The notes beneath the pieces are model-generated. The model was not told where the DNA came from. It ran no database searches and worked only from the letters and a program-made list of their open reading frames with translations. Of a stretch of 8,962 nt of DNA, positions 1 to 6,345 are shown one piece after another. The DNA comes from Deltaproteobacteria bacterium (GTDB lineage Bacteria; Desulfobacterota; Desulfuromonadia; Desulfuromonadales; Geopsychrobacteraceae). The stretch is from assembly GCA_009993495.1 (NCBI GenBank), contig JAACTI010000171.1, positions 4,445 to 13,406 of the forward strand. The letters are read 5' to 3'. A program made the position numbers and the translations under genes. Each line of letters begins with the position of its first letter. Positions within the stretch are counted from its first letter, which is position 1.

Positions 1-1
1 A

Positions 2-1498
2 CACGGGATCATCCGCCGCCACAATGCCACTTTTGTCACACTGATGAACAAAGGCGAACAGAATTTTTGTGGCACTCCCCTGGTTAATTTGATTGATCCC
101 CAGGATCGTGAACTCTGGCTGGGTCGTTTTTCAACCTTTTACAAAAACCCCCAGGGGAAAAATCTGGATATCCGCATCAACCGGCCCGACAAACGCCTGC
201 GCTGGCTGCGGCTGACCGGCAGCCGCGATCTTAGCGCCGAACCTGCTCAGGGAAAAACAAACAGGCTTCTGGTTGCGGCCTCTGACATCACCCGTGAAAT
301 GCTCGCCGAACAGGAGAAACTTCGCACCGAACTGCAATTACTCCAGGCGGAAAAACTTCAGAGCATCGGCACCCTCGCCGGGGGCATCGCCCATGATTTC
401 AATAATATTCTCGCCGCGCTGTCCGGCAATATTTCATTGGCCCGTTTAAAGCTGGCTAAGGAGCACATCGTCCAGAAATATCTTCAGTCGGCGGGGGAAT
501 CAATTCAGCGGGCAACCCAGCTGACCAACCAGTTGTTGACCTTCTCCAAAGGCGGCGCGCCGGTTTGCAACAGTCTTGACCTGAAAGGGCTGCTCGAAGA
601 AGTTGTGCGCTTTAATCTGGCGGGTAGCGCCATCAGGCCGCAGTTTCTCTGGGACGAAAACTTATGGCCTGTTTATGCCGACCAGGAGCAATTGCACACC
701 GTCTTTGAACAACTAACCAGCAACGCCCGCCAGGCCATGCCCAATGGCGGTCACCTGTTGATCGAAGCGGGAAACATCAACCTCGGTGAGTGCAGTATCC
801 CGGGATTACCTGCGGGATCCTATTTACATATCCAGGTCACAGACAATGGCGTCGGCATTTCGCCGGAGCACCTGCCACGTATCTTCGACCCCTATTTCTC
901 ACCCCAAAAGGCGGGAAAAGGTCTGGGCCTGGCCACGGTCTACTCCATTATCAAGCGTCATGGTGGCAAGATCATGGTGTCATCCCAACCAGGGCACGGC
1001 ACCAGCTTCAATATTTACCTGCCCGCAACCGAAAAACAAAGGCAGCTTGAATCAGAGGCTGAACTCGAAGTTTTCAGTAGCGTCGAAAACGCCCATGTTT
1101 TGCTGATGGATGATGAAGAAGCTATTTGTCTTGCCACCGGAGCCATGCTCGAAGAACTGGGGCACCGGGTCGTCATCGCGCGCGACGGGCAAGAAGCCAT
1201 CGAGGCGTTTTGCCGCGCCCGGGAAGCCGGAAAAGCGTTCGATCTGGTGATTATGGATCTGACGGTTCCCGGCGGCATGGGGGGCAAAGAGGCCATTGCC
1301 GAAATTCTTAAAATTGATAAAACGGCCTGTGTTCTGGTATCGAGCGGCTACGCCGATGATCCGGTTATGGCCAACTACCGCGAATACGGTTTCTGCGGCG
1401 TCATTGCCAAACCCTACACCTTCAACACGCTCGCAACCGCCCTCGGCCAGGCGATAAAAAACCCGCACCTTCGGAATTACCGGATGGACATTGTTTAG
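2..1498 (+). CDS. PAS-domain hybrid sensor histidine kinase/response regulator (5' partial)
   Basis: The frame is open to the left edge, so the gene starts outside the window; the ATG at 44 lies inside a PAS-like domain and is not the start. Numbering from that ATG, a PAS/PAC segment ends near residue 85 (DITRE) and a short coiled helix leads into the HisKA box GIAHDFNN with phospho-acceptor His117. The HATPase_c domain follows: N box at Asn227, G1 box DNGVG at 267-271 and G2 box GKGLGL at 291-296. A C-terminal receiver spans about 350-475, with Asp356/Asp357, phospho-acceptor Asp405, Ser433 and Lys456. All catalytic residues are present, so both kinase and receiver should be active. HDFNN-type kinases with a terminal receiver commonly act as hybrid phosphorelay sensors. 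No transmembrane segment lies in the visible part; the sensory N-terminus is missing. It overlaps the convergent binding-protein gene by 4 bases. Confidence 0.93.
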   Translation, partial: HGIIRRHNATFVTLMNKGEQNFCGTPLVNLIDPQDRELWLGRFSTFYKNPQGKNLDIRINRPDKRLRWLRLTGSRDLSAEPAQGKTNRLLVAASDITREMLAEQEKLRTELQLLQAEKLQSIGTLAGGIAHDFNNILAALSGNISLARLKLAKEHIVQKYLQSAGESIQRATQLTNQLLTFSKGGAPVCNSLDLKGLLEEVVRFNLAGSAIRPQFLWDENLWPVYADQEQLHTVFEQLTSNARQAMPNGGHLLIEAGNINLGECSIPGLPAGSYLHIQVTDNGVGISPEHLPRIFDPYFSPQKAGKGLGLATVYSIIKRHGGKIMVSSQPGHGTSFNIYLPATEKQRQLESEAELEVFSSVENAHVLLMDDEEAICLATGAMLEELGHRVVIARDGQEAIEAFCRAREAGKAFDLVIMDLTVPGGMGGKEAIAEILKIDKTACVLVSSGYADDPVMANYREYGFCGVIAKPYTFNTLATALGQAIKNPHLRNYRMDIV

Positions 1499-2655
1499 TG
1501 TTTTTCGCTGTTCTGAAAAATTTCGTCGGCGGCTACCAAAATTTCGATTGGTGGATTGTAGCCAATGAGTTTGGCGGTTTCCAGGTTGAGTGAAATTTGC
1601 GGTGGATCTTCGAATATCTGGTTCAAATCTCCGGGTTTGGCCCCGTTAAAAATTTTACCGGCGGTGCGGGCATGAAATTCGCCCACATATTTAAACCCGG
1701 CCTGGGCAATGCTCACCAAGGCCCCCAGCTTTACCAGCCGCGCGCCGGGCTGTGAGAAGGTGGGGATGCGTCTTTTGAGCAGGGGGGCCATCATGGCGGG
1801 CATGTTGGCATCGTTGACCCCGGTCTGGTTGGTGATGTACACGGCATCAACTTTGGGGGCCAGAAATTCATGACATTCAACCACCGTTGAATTTGCCAGT
1901 TTGAGATCGGGCGTCTGATTAATACTGAAACAACTGACCACCTCGAAACCGATTTCGGCGGCGACTTTTTCGACATCGGCAATCGCCGCGTAGGTGCGCC
2001 CTTCCGGAGTATTTTCGTAAACAACCCCCAATCTGCGATAGCCGACAATGTCATGGAAAAGTCTGACCTGGCGCTGATAGCGGGTCGGATCGACCCGGGC
2101 ATGCAGATGCGGCCAGCCGGAATACTCGTCGGTTTTGACAATGCCTGCCTTCAGAGGATCGCTCGCTGAAAAGACCATAACCGGCGTGCTGATCTGCGCA
2201 TCCGCCATATCCTGACCGGCCCAGGTGCCCAGCGCGATGACAAAGTCGATATCTTTTTTCTTGTTCAAACGTTCAACCAGCTGGGCCTTGACCGTTTTCC
2301 GTTTTTCCTTATCCCAGTCTTCTTCATAAAAGCCATCGGCGACAAAGCTCAGCTGGTCACTTTTGGCATTTTTCACCAGCCAGTTCCATATGGAACGGGC
2401 ATCAGAGGTATCTTCAAACTCGGGGAAATCGGGGACACTAAGCCAGCCCAAACCAGCCAGTCCTTTGACAAAAGCGATCAGATTCGGTGGATAGTTGGGG
2501 AAAGGGCCCGCTTCCAGATACGCAAGCCGAATCACCTTCCCTGCCGGCAGCGCAGGTGTCGCCGGGAAGTCTTCGGCGGCTTGTGCAAAAACCGCAAGGG
2601 ACGCAAGCAGCAAGATCAGCAACAACACTCTGGTCAGAAAAGGGAACTTTCCCAT
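1495..2655 (-). CDS. ABC_sub_bind-family periplasmic substrate-binding protein
   Basis: 386 aa. The N-terminus is a classic signal peptide: Lys3 and Arg9, a Leu-rich core at 10-23, and an AQA motif at 24-26 for signal peptidase I. The mature part resembles the ABC transporter substrate-binding family PF04392 (TrpX-like): a strand VIRLAYLEAG at 41-50, an inter-lobe segment ending VFSASDPLKAGIVK (161-174), then RRLGVVYE (207-214) before a helix. This is the two-lobe periplasmic fold. I chose the ATG at 2655 because GGAG (2664-2667) lies 8 bases upstream; the TTG at 2661 is only 2 bases from that site. No permease or ATPase is visible, so it may serve an unlinked transporter or act as a ligand sensor. 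It follows ald by 54 bases on the same strand and converges on a hybrid kinase. The ligand cannot be read from sequence; amino or aromatic acids are guesses. Confidence 0.8.
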   Translation of the reverse strand: MGKFPFLTRVLLLILLLASLAVFAQAAEDFPATPALPAGKVIRLAYLEAGPFPNYPPNLIAFVKGLAGLGWLSVPDFPEFEDTSDARSIWNWLVKNAKSDQLSFVADGFYEEDWDKEKRKTVKAQLVERLNKKKDIDFVIALGTWAGQDMADAQISTPVMVFSASDPLKAGIVKTDEYSGWPHLHARVDPTRYQRQVRLFHDIVGYRRLGVVYENTPEGRTYAAIADVEKVAAEIGFEVVSCFSINQTPDLKLANSTVVECHEFLAPKVDAVYITNQTGVNDANMPAMMAPLLKRRIPTFSQPGARLVKLGALVSIAQAGFKYVGEFHARTAGKIFNGAKPGDLNQIFEDPPQISLNLETAKLIGYNPPIEILVAADEIFQNSEKH

Positions 2656-2709
2656 GGCCAATGCTCCAAAATTTTACGGGATTTTGCGGGAAGCTTATTC
2701 TTTCCAGCT

Positions 2710-3822
2710 CTATAGAATCTCTGTCACCGGCACCTGGGGCAGGTTGAAGGCTTGGGCGACCCCGGCGTAGGTGATTTTTCCGTCAACCAGATTGATTCCG
2801 GCGCGAATGCCGGGATTTTTTGTGGCGGCTTGGCGCCAGCCGTCATTGGCAATCGCCAGGGCATAGGGCAGGGTTGCGTTGGTCAGGGCCATGGTCGAGG
2901 TCAAAGGAACCGCGCCCGGCATATTGGCAACGCAGTAGTGCACAATGCCATCCACCATGTAAATTGGCTCCAGATGAGTCGTGGGTCGAGAGGTTTCAAA
3001 ACAGCCGCCCTGATCAATCGCCACATCGACAAGCACCGCGCCGGGCTTCATAACGGCCAGCATCTCGCGGGTGACGAGCTTGGGGGCCTTTGCCCCGTGG
3101 AGCAGCACCGCACCTATGACCAGGTCTGCCTGCGGAATCAAGCTGCGCAGGGTGGCGGGGGAAGACATGAGGGCGACGCAGTTTTTTGGCATGACTTCAG
3201 ATAAATGACGCAAACGGTCGAGATTGGTGTCAAGGAGATAGACATGAGCCCCCAAGCCGCAGGCCATATGTGCGGCCTGAGTTCCCACCGTGCCGCCGCC
3301 CAGCACCAGCACCGTCGCCGGCGCTACACCGGGCACGCCCCCCAGCAGAATGCCGCGCCCCCCCTGGGAGCGCTCCAGATACTTGGCTCCTTCCTGGGCC
3401 GCCATGCGCCCGGCGATTTCACTCATGGGGGTGAGCAGGGGCAGACTGCCATCGGGGTTTTCAATCGTTTCGTAGGCAATACAGGTCGCGCCGGTTGTCA
3501 GCATGGCGCGGGTCAGGCTTTCTGAAGCCGCGAAGTGAAAGTAGGTGAAGAAAATCTGCCCTGGACGAATCAGGGCATATTCTTCTGGTTGTGGTTCTTT
3601 GACGTGCATCAGCATTTCGGCCCGGGCAAAAATGTTGGCCTTGTTGCCGATAATTTCGCCACCGACCTGGCGGTAATTCTCATCACTGAAGCCACTGCCC
3701 ACGCCAGCGCCTGCTTCGACCAGCACTTGGTGGCCATGGTTCTGCATCACTTCAACCCCGGCCGGCGTCATGCAAACACGATTTTCTTCGGTTTTGATTT
3801 CTTTCAGTAGGCCAACGATCAT
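2710..3822 (-). CDS. ald: Alanine dehydrogenase
   Basis: 370 aa, the family's usual length. It catalyses reversible NAD-dependent oxidative deamination of L-alanine to pyruvate and ammonia (EC 1.4.1.1) in the cytoplasm. The N-terminus MIVGLLKEIKTEENR is typical, and the residues known as substrate-binding or catalytic fall at canonical numbers: Arg15, Lys75, His96 and Asp270. The Rossmann loop GGGTVG is at 175-180, with the NAD-ribose Asp198 in LLDTN. The signature VDVAIDQGG surrounds Asp270. I chose the ATG at 3822 because AGGAGG (plus-strand 3831-3836) sits 8 bases upstream and the conserved MIVG start fits; a longer frame to 3855 adds 11 residues without support. The 86 bases before it (3823-3908) must hold its promoter, but I see no convincing -35/-10 pair. 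The binding-protein gene follows 54 bases downstream and may be co-transcribed, suggesting a tie to amino-acid use. Confidence 0.97.
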   Translation of the reverse strand: MIVGLLKEIKTEENRVCMTPAGVEVMQNHGHQVLVEAGAGVGSGFSDENYRQVGGEIIGNKANIFARAEMLMHVKEPQPEEYALIRPGQIFFTYFHFAASESLTRAMLTTGATCIAYETIENPDGSLPLLTPMSEIAGRMAAQEGAKYLERSQGGRGILLGGVPGVAPATVLVLGGGTVGTQAAHMACGLGAHVYLLDTNLDRLRHLSEVMPKNCVALMSSPATLRSLIPQADLVIGAVLLHGAKAPKLVTREMLAVMKPGAVLVDVAIDQGGCFETSRPTTHLEPIYMVDGIVHYCVANMPGAVPLTSTMALTNATLPYALAIANDGWRQAATKNPGIRAGINLVDGKITYAGVAQAFNLPQVPVTEIL

Positions 3823-3908
3823 CTCAGCTTCCTCCTGATCTTCAAGTTTACGCACAGATCAAGTTTAACCTAAAAAATGACACTTTGCAGAGGGTCGCCG
3901 AAAAGGGC

Positions 3909-4568
3909 TCAAATCTGCTCTTTATCCTTCGATTGCAGGGCAGAAAAGTCGATCAGCAGGGCACTGGCAATAAAGGTGTCCAGTTCCAATTGACGCCGCC
4001 CGAGGAGTTTTTCGGCAAGGTCTGCCAGCAGATCAAATTCACGGGCAAACGTTTGGGCAAAAGGGTGGCGCAGGGCGGCGATTTTAAGGGGATCGCTGTC
4101 CGTGAAATTGAGGGTGCAAAAAGCATCGGAAAAAGATTCCCCCGAAATATCCATATGCGGCAGCCCGTGCAGGCGGCAGGTCATGGGGCGCTGCGCGTAC
4201 ACCAGACAGCGACCAGCGCCGCCAAGCAGGGGACAAGGGGTGAGATCGTCTTCGGGCATCTCTTCCCAGTCGTTGTGGGGCAGACGATTGAGAATGTAGG
4301 GATGCTGAAATTCCGGCCACTGCTGTTGCAGCTGCGCCGTGCGGGCCCGGGCTTTCATCCGTACCAGGTCACGGCTTGCGGCTGTCAGGGACAGAAATCC
4401 CTGTTGCAGCAGGGCGGCATCAAGCAGGCTGATTTCGAACAGCCCGCGACAGCACTCTGAGCAACCGGCACGGCAGGCAATCTGCTCTCCTGCCACCTGG
4501 ATGCAGCCGGCAAACCATTGGTCGATTTCGCCAAGCAAACCCTGATAAGCCGCCAGTATGGCGCGCAT
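3909..4568 (-). CDS. YkgJ-like CxxCxxCC-type cysteine-cluster protein
   Basis: 219 aa, soluble, with no signal peptide. Cysteines cluster as in the PF03692 (CxxCxxCC) family: Cys32, Cys36, Cys39 and Cys40 in ACRAGCSECC, then Cys112 in PCPLL, Cys121 in GRCLVY, Cys131 in RPMTCR and Cys151 in FCTLNF. The order CPLL / C.vY..RP..CR / FC is typical. The family is thought to bind metal, zinc or an Fe-S cluster, but its reaction is not established. The first gap is CxxxC rather than CxxC. The ATG at 4568 is set one base after the thioesterase TGA (4570-4572), implying translational coupling; a longer frame to 4667 would run into the thioesterase gene and adds residues unlike the family. A GAGG-like site lies about 6 bases upstream. 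The C-terminal 60 residues are helical and charged. Confidence 0.85.
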   Translation of the reverse strand: MRAILAAYQGLLGEIDQWFAGCIQVAGEQIACRAGCSECCRGLFEISLLDAALLQQGFLSLTAASRDLVRMKARARTAQLQQQWPEFQHPYILNRLPHNDWEEMPEDDLTPCPLLGGAGRCLVYAQRPMTCRLHGLPHMDISGESFSDAFCTLNFTDSDPLKIAALRHPFAQTFAREFDLLADLAEKLLGRRQLELDTFIASALLIDFSALQSKDKEQI

Positions 4569-4569
4569 G

Positions 4570-5100
4570 TCAGGCCTCGCCCCAGAGACTGCGGGTACCG
4601 AAACGCAGGGCCAGGGCCTTGGATTGTTCGCGTTTTTCCAGCCGTTTACGTGCACGTTCCGGGGCACCTTCGAACAGAAATTTTTCCAGTTCGGTTTCGG
4701 GGATCACCCCAGGGACCAGTTGTTTCTCGCCGTTGACATCGAGGGCGACGAAGGTCACAAACGAGGTGGCACACAGGGTGCGTTCGCCCGTGAGCATATC
4801 TTCAGCAATGACCTTGACAAAAACCTCTACGGAGGTACGGCGACTCCAGGTGGCAAAGGCTTCGAGGCATACCGATTGCCCGGCCCGAATGGGATGGAGA
4901 AAATCGACCGAATCGGTGGAGGCGGTCACCACCGAGCGTCGCGCGTGGCGGGTGGCGGCAATGGCGGCAGTATCATCGATGTAGGCCATAACCTTGCCGC
5001 CAAACATGGTGCCGTAGTGGTTGGTATCGGGGGGGAGTACCATGGAGGCTTTAACCGTGCGGGAATCTTTACAGAATTTAGCGGTGGGTTCAGACATCAT
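4570..5100 (-). CDS. Acyl-CoA thioesterase, hotdog fold (YkhA/YciA/BACH-like)
   Basis: 176 aa. It probably hydrolyses acyl-CoA to free acid and CoA in the cytoplasm. The hotdog core is very recognisable: VLPPDTNHYGTMFGGKVMAY (residues 21-40) with Asn27, then Asp42/Asp43 at the start of the hotdog helix, followed by VVTASTDSVDFLHPI (57-71). Members of this group use Asn in DTNHYG and an acidic residue across the dimer interface; both elements are here. A charged C-terminal tail (about 137-176) exceeds the minimal domain, as in YkhA-type enzymes. I chose the ATG at 5100 because AGGAG (plus-strand 5107-5111) is 6 bases upstream; the adjacent ATG at 5097 is almost as good. A frame running to 5202 adds 34 residues unlike the family. 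It is the first gene of a coupled pair with the CxxCxxCC protein. The acyl chain length preferred cannot be read. Confidence 0.92.
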   Translation of the reverse strand: MMSEPTAKFCKDSRTVKASMVLPPDTNHYGTMFGGKVMAYIDDTAAIAATRHARRSVVTASTDSVDFLHPIRAGQSVCLEAFATWSRRTSVEVFVKVIAEDMLTGERTLCATSFVTFVALDVNGEKQLVPGVIPETELEKFLFEGAPERARKRLEKREQSKALALRFGTRSLWGEA

Positions 5101-5195
5101 CTTCGGCTCCTGCGATGATAGGTGTATCCGGGCGACGGCGACCTGTTTCACGGCTGTTGCGGACGTGGGGTGGTGAAAAGTGACCGCCGACAAAG
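5101..5195. other. Upstream region of the thioesterase gene
   Basis: These 95 bases hold the AGGAG ribosome site (5107-5111, minus strand) of the thioesterase and must carry its promoter. A minus-strand TTGTCA at 5197-5202 overlaps the greB -35, but no good -10 lies at the right distance. I see nothing else in it. Confidence 0.4.
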
Positions 5196-5224
5196 ATGAC
5201 AACCGGTTACTGCTGCTCTATAAT
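5196..5224 (+). promoter_or_regulatory. Near-consensus sigma70 promoter for greB
   Basis: The -35 is ATGACA (5196-5201, 5 of 6 to TTGACA), with a 17-base spacer and a perfect -10 TATAAT (5219-5224). Transcription should start near 5231, giving a leader of about 145 bases before greB. The spacer and the predicted start each carry an AACCGGTT palindrome. Confidence 0.75.
5201..5208. promoter_or_regulatory. Putative operator 1, AACCGGTT palindrome
   Basis: A perfect 8-base palindrome within CAACCGGTT, overlapping the last base of the -35 and entering the promoter spacer. An identical copy lies 31 bases downstream, about three helical turns. Its AAnCGnTT form fits LacI/GalR-type operator cores, but the protein involved is unknown. 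Confidence 0.45.
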
Positions 5225-5230
5225 CCTCTG

Positions 5231-5240
5231 CAACCGGTTG
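5231..5240. promoter_or_regulatory. Putative operator 2, CAACCGGTTG palindrome at the predicted +1
   Basis: A perfect 10-base palindrome containing the same AACCGGTT core (5232-5239) as the site at 5201. It covers the expected transcription start. Binding here and at 5201 would bracket the -10 element, a typical repressor layout. Confidence 0.45.
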
Positions 5241-5350
5241 AAACGCAACCGCTCTTGTCGCGGTTCCGCTTCGGAGACACAAGCTCGAAACCGCCATGCC
5301 ACGGGCCGCGTCAAGTCTTCCCCCGGAGCTTAGTTCTCGCCCTTTGGGCG
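5235..5350 (+). promoter_or_regulatory. Structured 5' leader of greB (hairpins; no known riboswitch recognised)
   Basis: The leader opens with a hairpin CGGTTG/CAACCG (5235-5240 with 5246-5251, 5-base loop). AAGCTC (5281-5286) can pair with GAGCTT (5326-5331). It ends with CGCCC-TTT-GGGCG (5338-5350), 15 to 28 bases before the possible starts. I recognise no known riboswitch. The last hairpin is followed by GAAGAG rather than a T tract, so it does not look like a terminator. Confidence 0.35.
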
Positions 5351-5366
5351 GTGAAGAGTTACAAAT

Positions 5367-5370
5367 GGAG
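5367..5370 (+). promoter_or_regulatory. Shine-Dalgarno GGAG in front of a CTG codon (greB)
   Basis: GGAG at 5367-5370 is 7 bases from the CTG at 5378, in the greB frame. The ATGs at 5365 and 5371 flank or abut it and are out of frame, stopping at TGA 5383-5385. It is the only well-placed ribosome site near the conserved start. Confidence 0.45.
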
Positions 5371-5377
5371 ATGCCCC

Positions 5378-5881
5378 CTGACTGAAAAAGCCCCCACCTC
5401 TGCCGTTTACCTGACTCCCGATGGCGCCCGCCAAATGCGCGCCGAATTGAAGGAGATTCTTTATACCCTGCGGCCCGAAATGGTAAAAACCGCCGCCTGG
5501 GCGGCCAGTAATGGCGATCGCAGTGAAAATGCCGATTATCACTATGCCAAACGTCGCTTGCGCCAGCTGGATAGTCGCATTCGTTTTTTAAGCAAGCGAC
5601 TCGAAGCGGCGACGATTGTCGACCCCGTCGAACAGCTTAAAATTGCCAAAGGGCGGGTGTTGTTTGGGGCCCGGGTACGGGTGGAAAATGAGGCGGGCGA
5701 AGAAAAGACCTTCAGAATTGTCGGTGCCGATGAGCTGGATCTCAGTCGTGGCCACATCAGCTGGACGTCGCCCCTGGGGCGGGCGCTCTTGGGCGCAAAA
5801 AGTGGCGAACTGGTGAGCTTTGACGCCCCCGGCGGCAAGACCGAGCTGGAAATTCTGGAGGTTGATTACCGGCCTTTTTGA
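5378..5881 (+). CDS. greB: Transcription elongation/transcript-cleavage factor GreB
   Basis: 167 aa from the CTG at 5378, matching the usual GreB length of about 160. GreB enters the RNA polymerase secondary channel and stimulates cleavage of backtracked RNA. The N-terminal coiled coil begins YLTPDGARQM and carries the GreB signature WAASNGDRSENADYHY (residues 41-56); the acidic tip residues Asp47 and Glu50 coordinate the catalytic Mg2+. The C-terminal FKBP-like domain includes GRVLFGARVRVE and RIVGADELD. The start is odd: no ATG is in frame. A GTG at 5351 (176 aa) has no ribosome site, the GTG at 5180 lies upstream of the promoter, and the CTG has GGAG 7 bases before it. Removing one C from the five-C run at 5374-5378 would join ATG 5365 or 5371 to this frame, so an indel is the main alternative. 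The gene converges on the hemerythrin gene. Confidence 0.93.
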   Translation: MTEKAPTSAVYLTPDGARQMRAELKEILYTLRPEMVKTAAWAASNGDRSENADYHYAKRRLRQLDSRIRFLSKRLEAATIVDPVEQLKIAKGRVLFGARVRVENEAGEEKTFRIVGADELDLSRGHISWTSPLGRALLGAKSGELVSFDAPGGKTELEILEVDYRPF

Positions 5882-5882
5882 A

Positions 5883-5905
5883 GTGACCTGCGGCTTTCAG
5901 GTCAC
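5883..5905. terminator. Hairpin between convergent greB and hemerythrin genes
   Basis: GTGACCTG (5883-5890) and CAGGTCAC (5898-5905) form a perfect 8-base stem with a 7-base loop. It starts 2 bases after the greB stop and overlaps the last codons of the minus-strand gene. Neither side has a proper T tract (AAAAC on plus, TTCAAAAAG on minus), so it may be a bidirectional terminator or only a 3'-end stabiliser. Confidence 0.4.
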
Positions 5906-6313
5906 AAAACGTCCCGCCCGCGATTCCAGAAAGACCCCATATCTCTTATCAACTTCAACAATATGTTCGAGCACCCAGGTTCTCAGCAGCTTCAGCAGGG
6001 CTGCCGCCAGGCTGCCGGTGTCGGCGCTGGCGTTTTTTTTCAGCTCTTCAATGGCCACAATCAGCTCGCCATGATGGCGGCGATGGTCTTCCAGCCCGGA
6101 AAAACCGTAAGCGGCCATCAGTTTTTCTTCATGGGCAAAGTGGTCGACCGTATAGTTTTGGAGCATGGCAAGAATGTCAGTCAGCACTTCATCGCTGCGT
6201 TTATCGCGCAGGGCTTCATAGAGGCGATTGATCTGGTCAATCAGTTGACGATGTTCATTGTCGAGGGCGACAATGCCGGTTTCATACACGGTTTTCCAAG
6301 CAATAACGGCCAT
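5897..6313 (-). CDS. Bacteriohemerythrin, single domain
   Basis: 138 aa, cytoplasmic, with no signal peptide. A four-helix hemerythrin domain binds a non-heme di-iron centre that reversibly binds O2. All seven family ligands are visible: His21 (DNEHRQL), His58 and Glu62 (HFAHEE), His77 and His81 (HRRHH), His117 and Asp122 (HIVEVD). The N-terminal W6 before the first helix also fits. Length and ligand spacing match bacterial O2-binding hemerythrins, which are thought to store, deliver or scavenge oxygen in microaerophiles and anaerobes. The ATG at 6313 has AGGAG (plus-strand 6320-6324) 6 bases upstream; the TTG at 6319 touches that site and is rejected. It lies 32 bases after the hemerythrin-GGDEF gene on the same strand, so the two are probably one transcript. 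Confidence 0.95.
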   Translation of the reverse strand: MAVIAWKTVYETGIVALDNEHRQLIDQINRLYEALRDKRSDEVLTDILAMLQNYTVDHFAHEEKLMAAYGFSGLEDHRRHHGELIVAIEELKKNASADTGSLAAALLKLLRTWVLEHIVEVDKRYGVFLESRAGRFVT

Positions 6314-6345
6314 AGGCAACTCCTGATTTATGGCGGAAACAAAGC

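Noticed and set aside
2752..3204. 150-codon plus-strand open frame
   Set aside because: It is a shadow of ald, whose catalytic residues all fall at canonical positions on the minus strand.
3885..4460. 191-codon plus-strand open frame
   Set aside because: It is antisense to the CxxCxxCC gene, whose cysteine pattern is clearly real. The plus translation has no family resemblance and a low-complexity composition.
4569..4667. N-terminal extension of the CxxCxxCC protein to 4667
   Set aside because: It would overlap the thioesterase gene by about 100 bases, and the coupled ATG at 4568 is a better start.
4558..5118. 186-codon plus-strand open frame
   Set aside because: It mirrors the thioesterase gene on the other strand. 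The Gly-rich translation shows no domain, while the minus frame has unmistakable hotdog motifs.
5271..5330. GEMM-like riboswitch in the greB leader (CACAAG, CGAAACC, GCCACGGGCC)
   Set aside because: The fragments are in a suggestive order, but the conserved GCAAAG bulge and enclosing helices are missing, so I treat the match as chance.
5180..5377. N-terminal extension of GreB from the GTG at 5180
   Set aside because: It would place the start upstream of the promoter's -10 and add 66 residues unlike any GreB; the extension reads as non-coding sequence.
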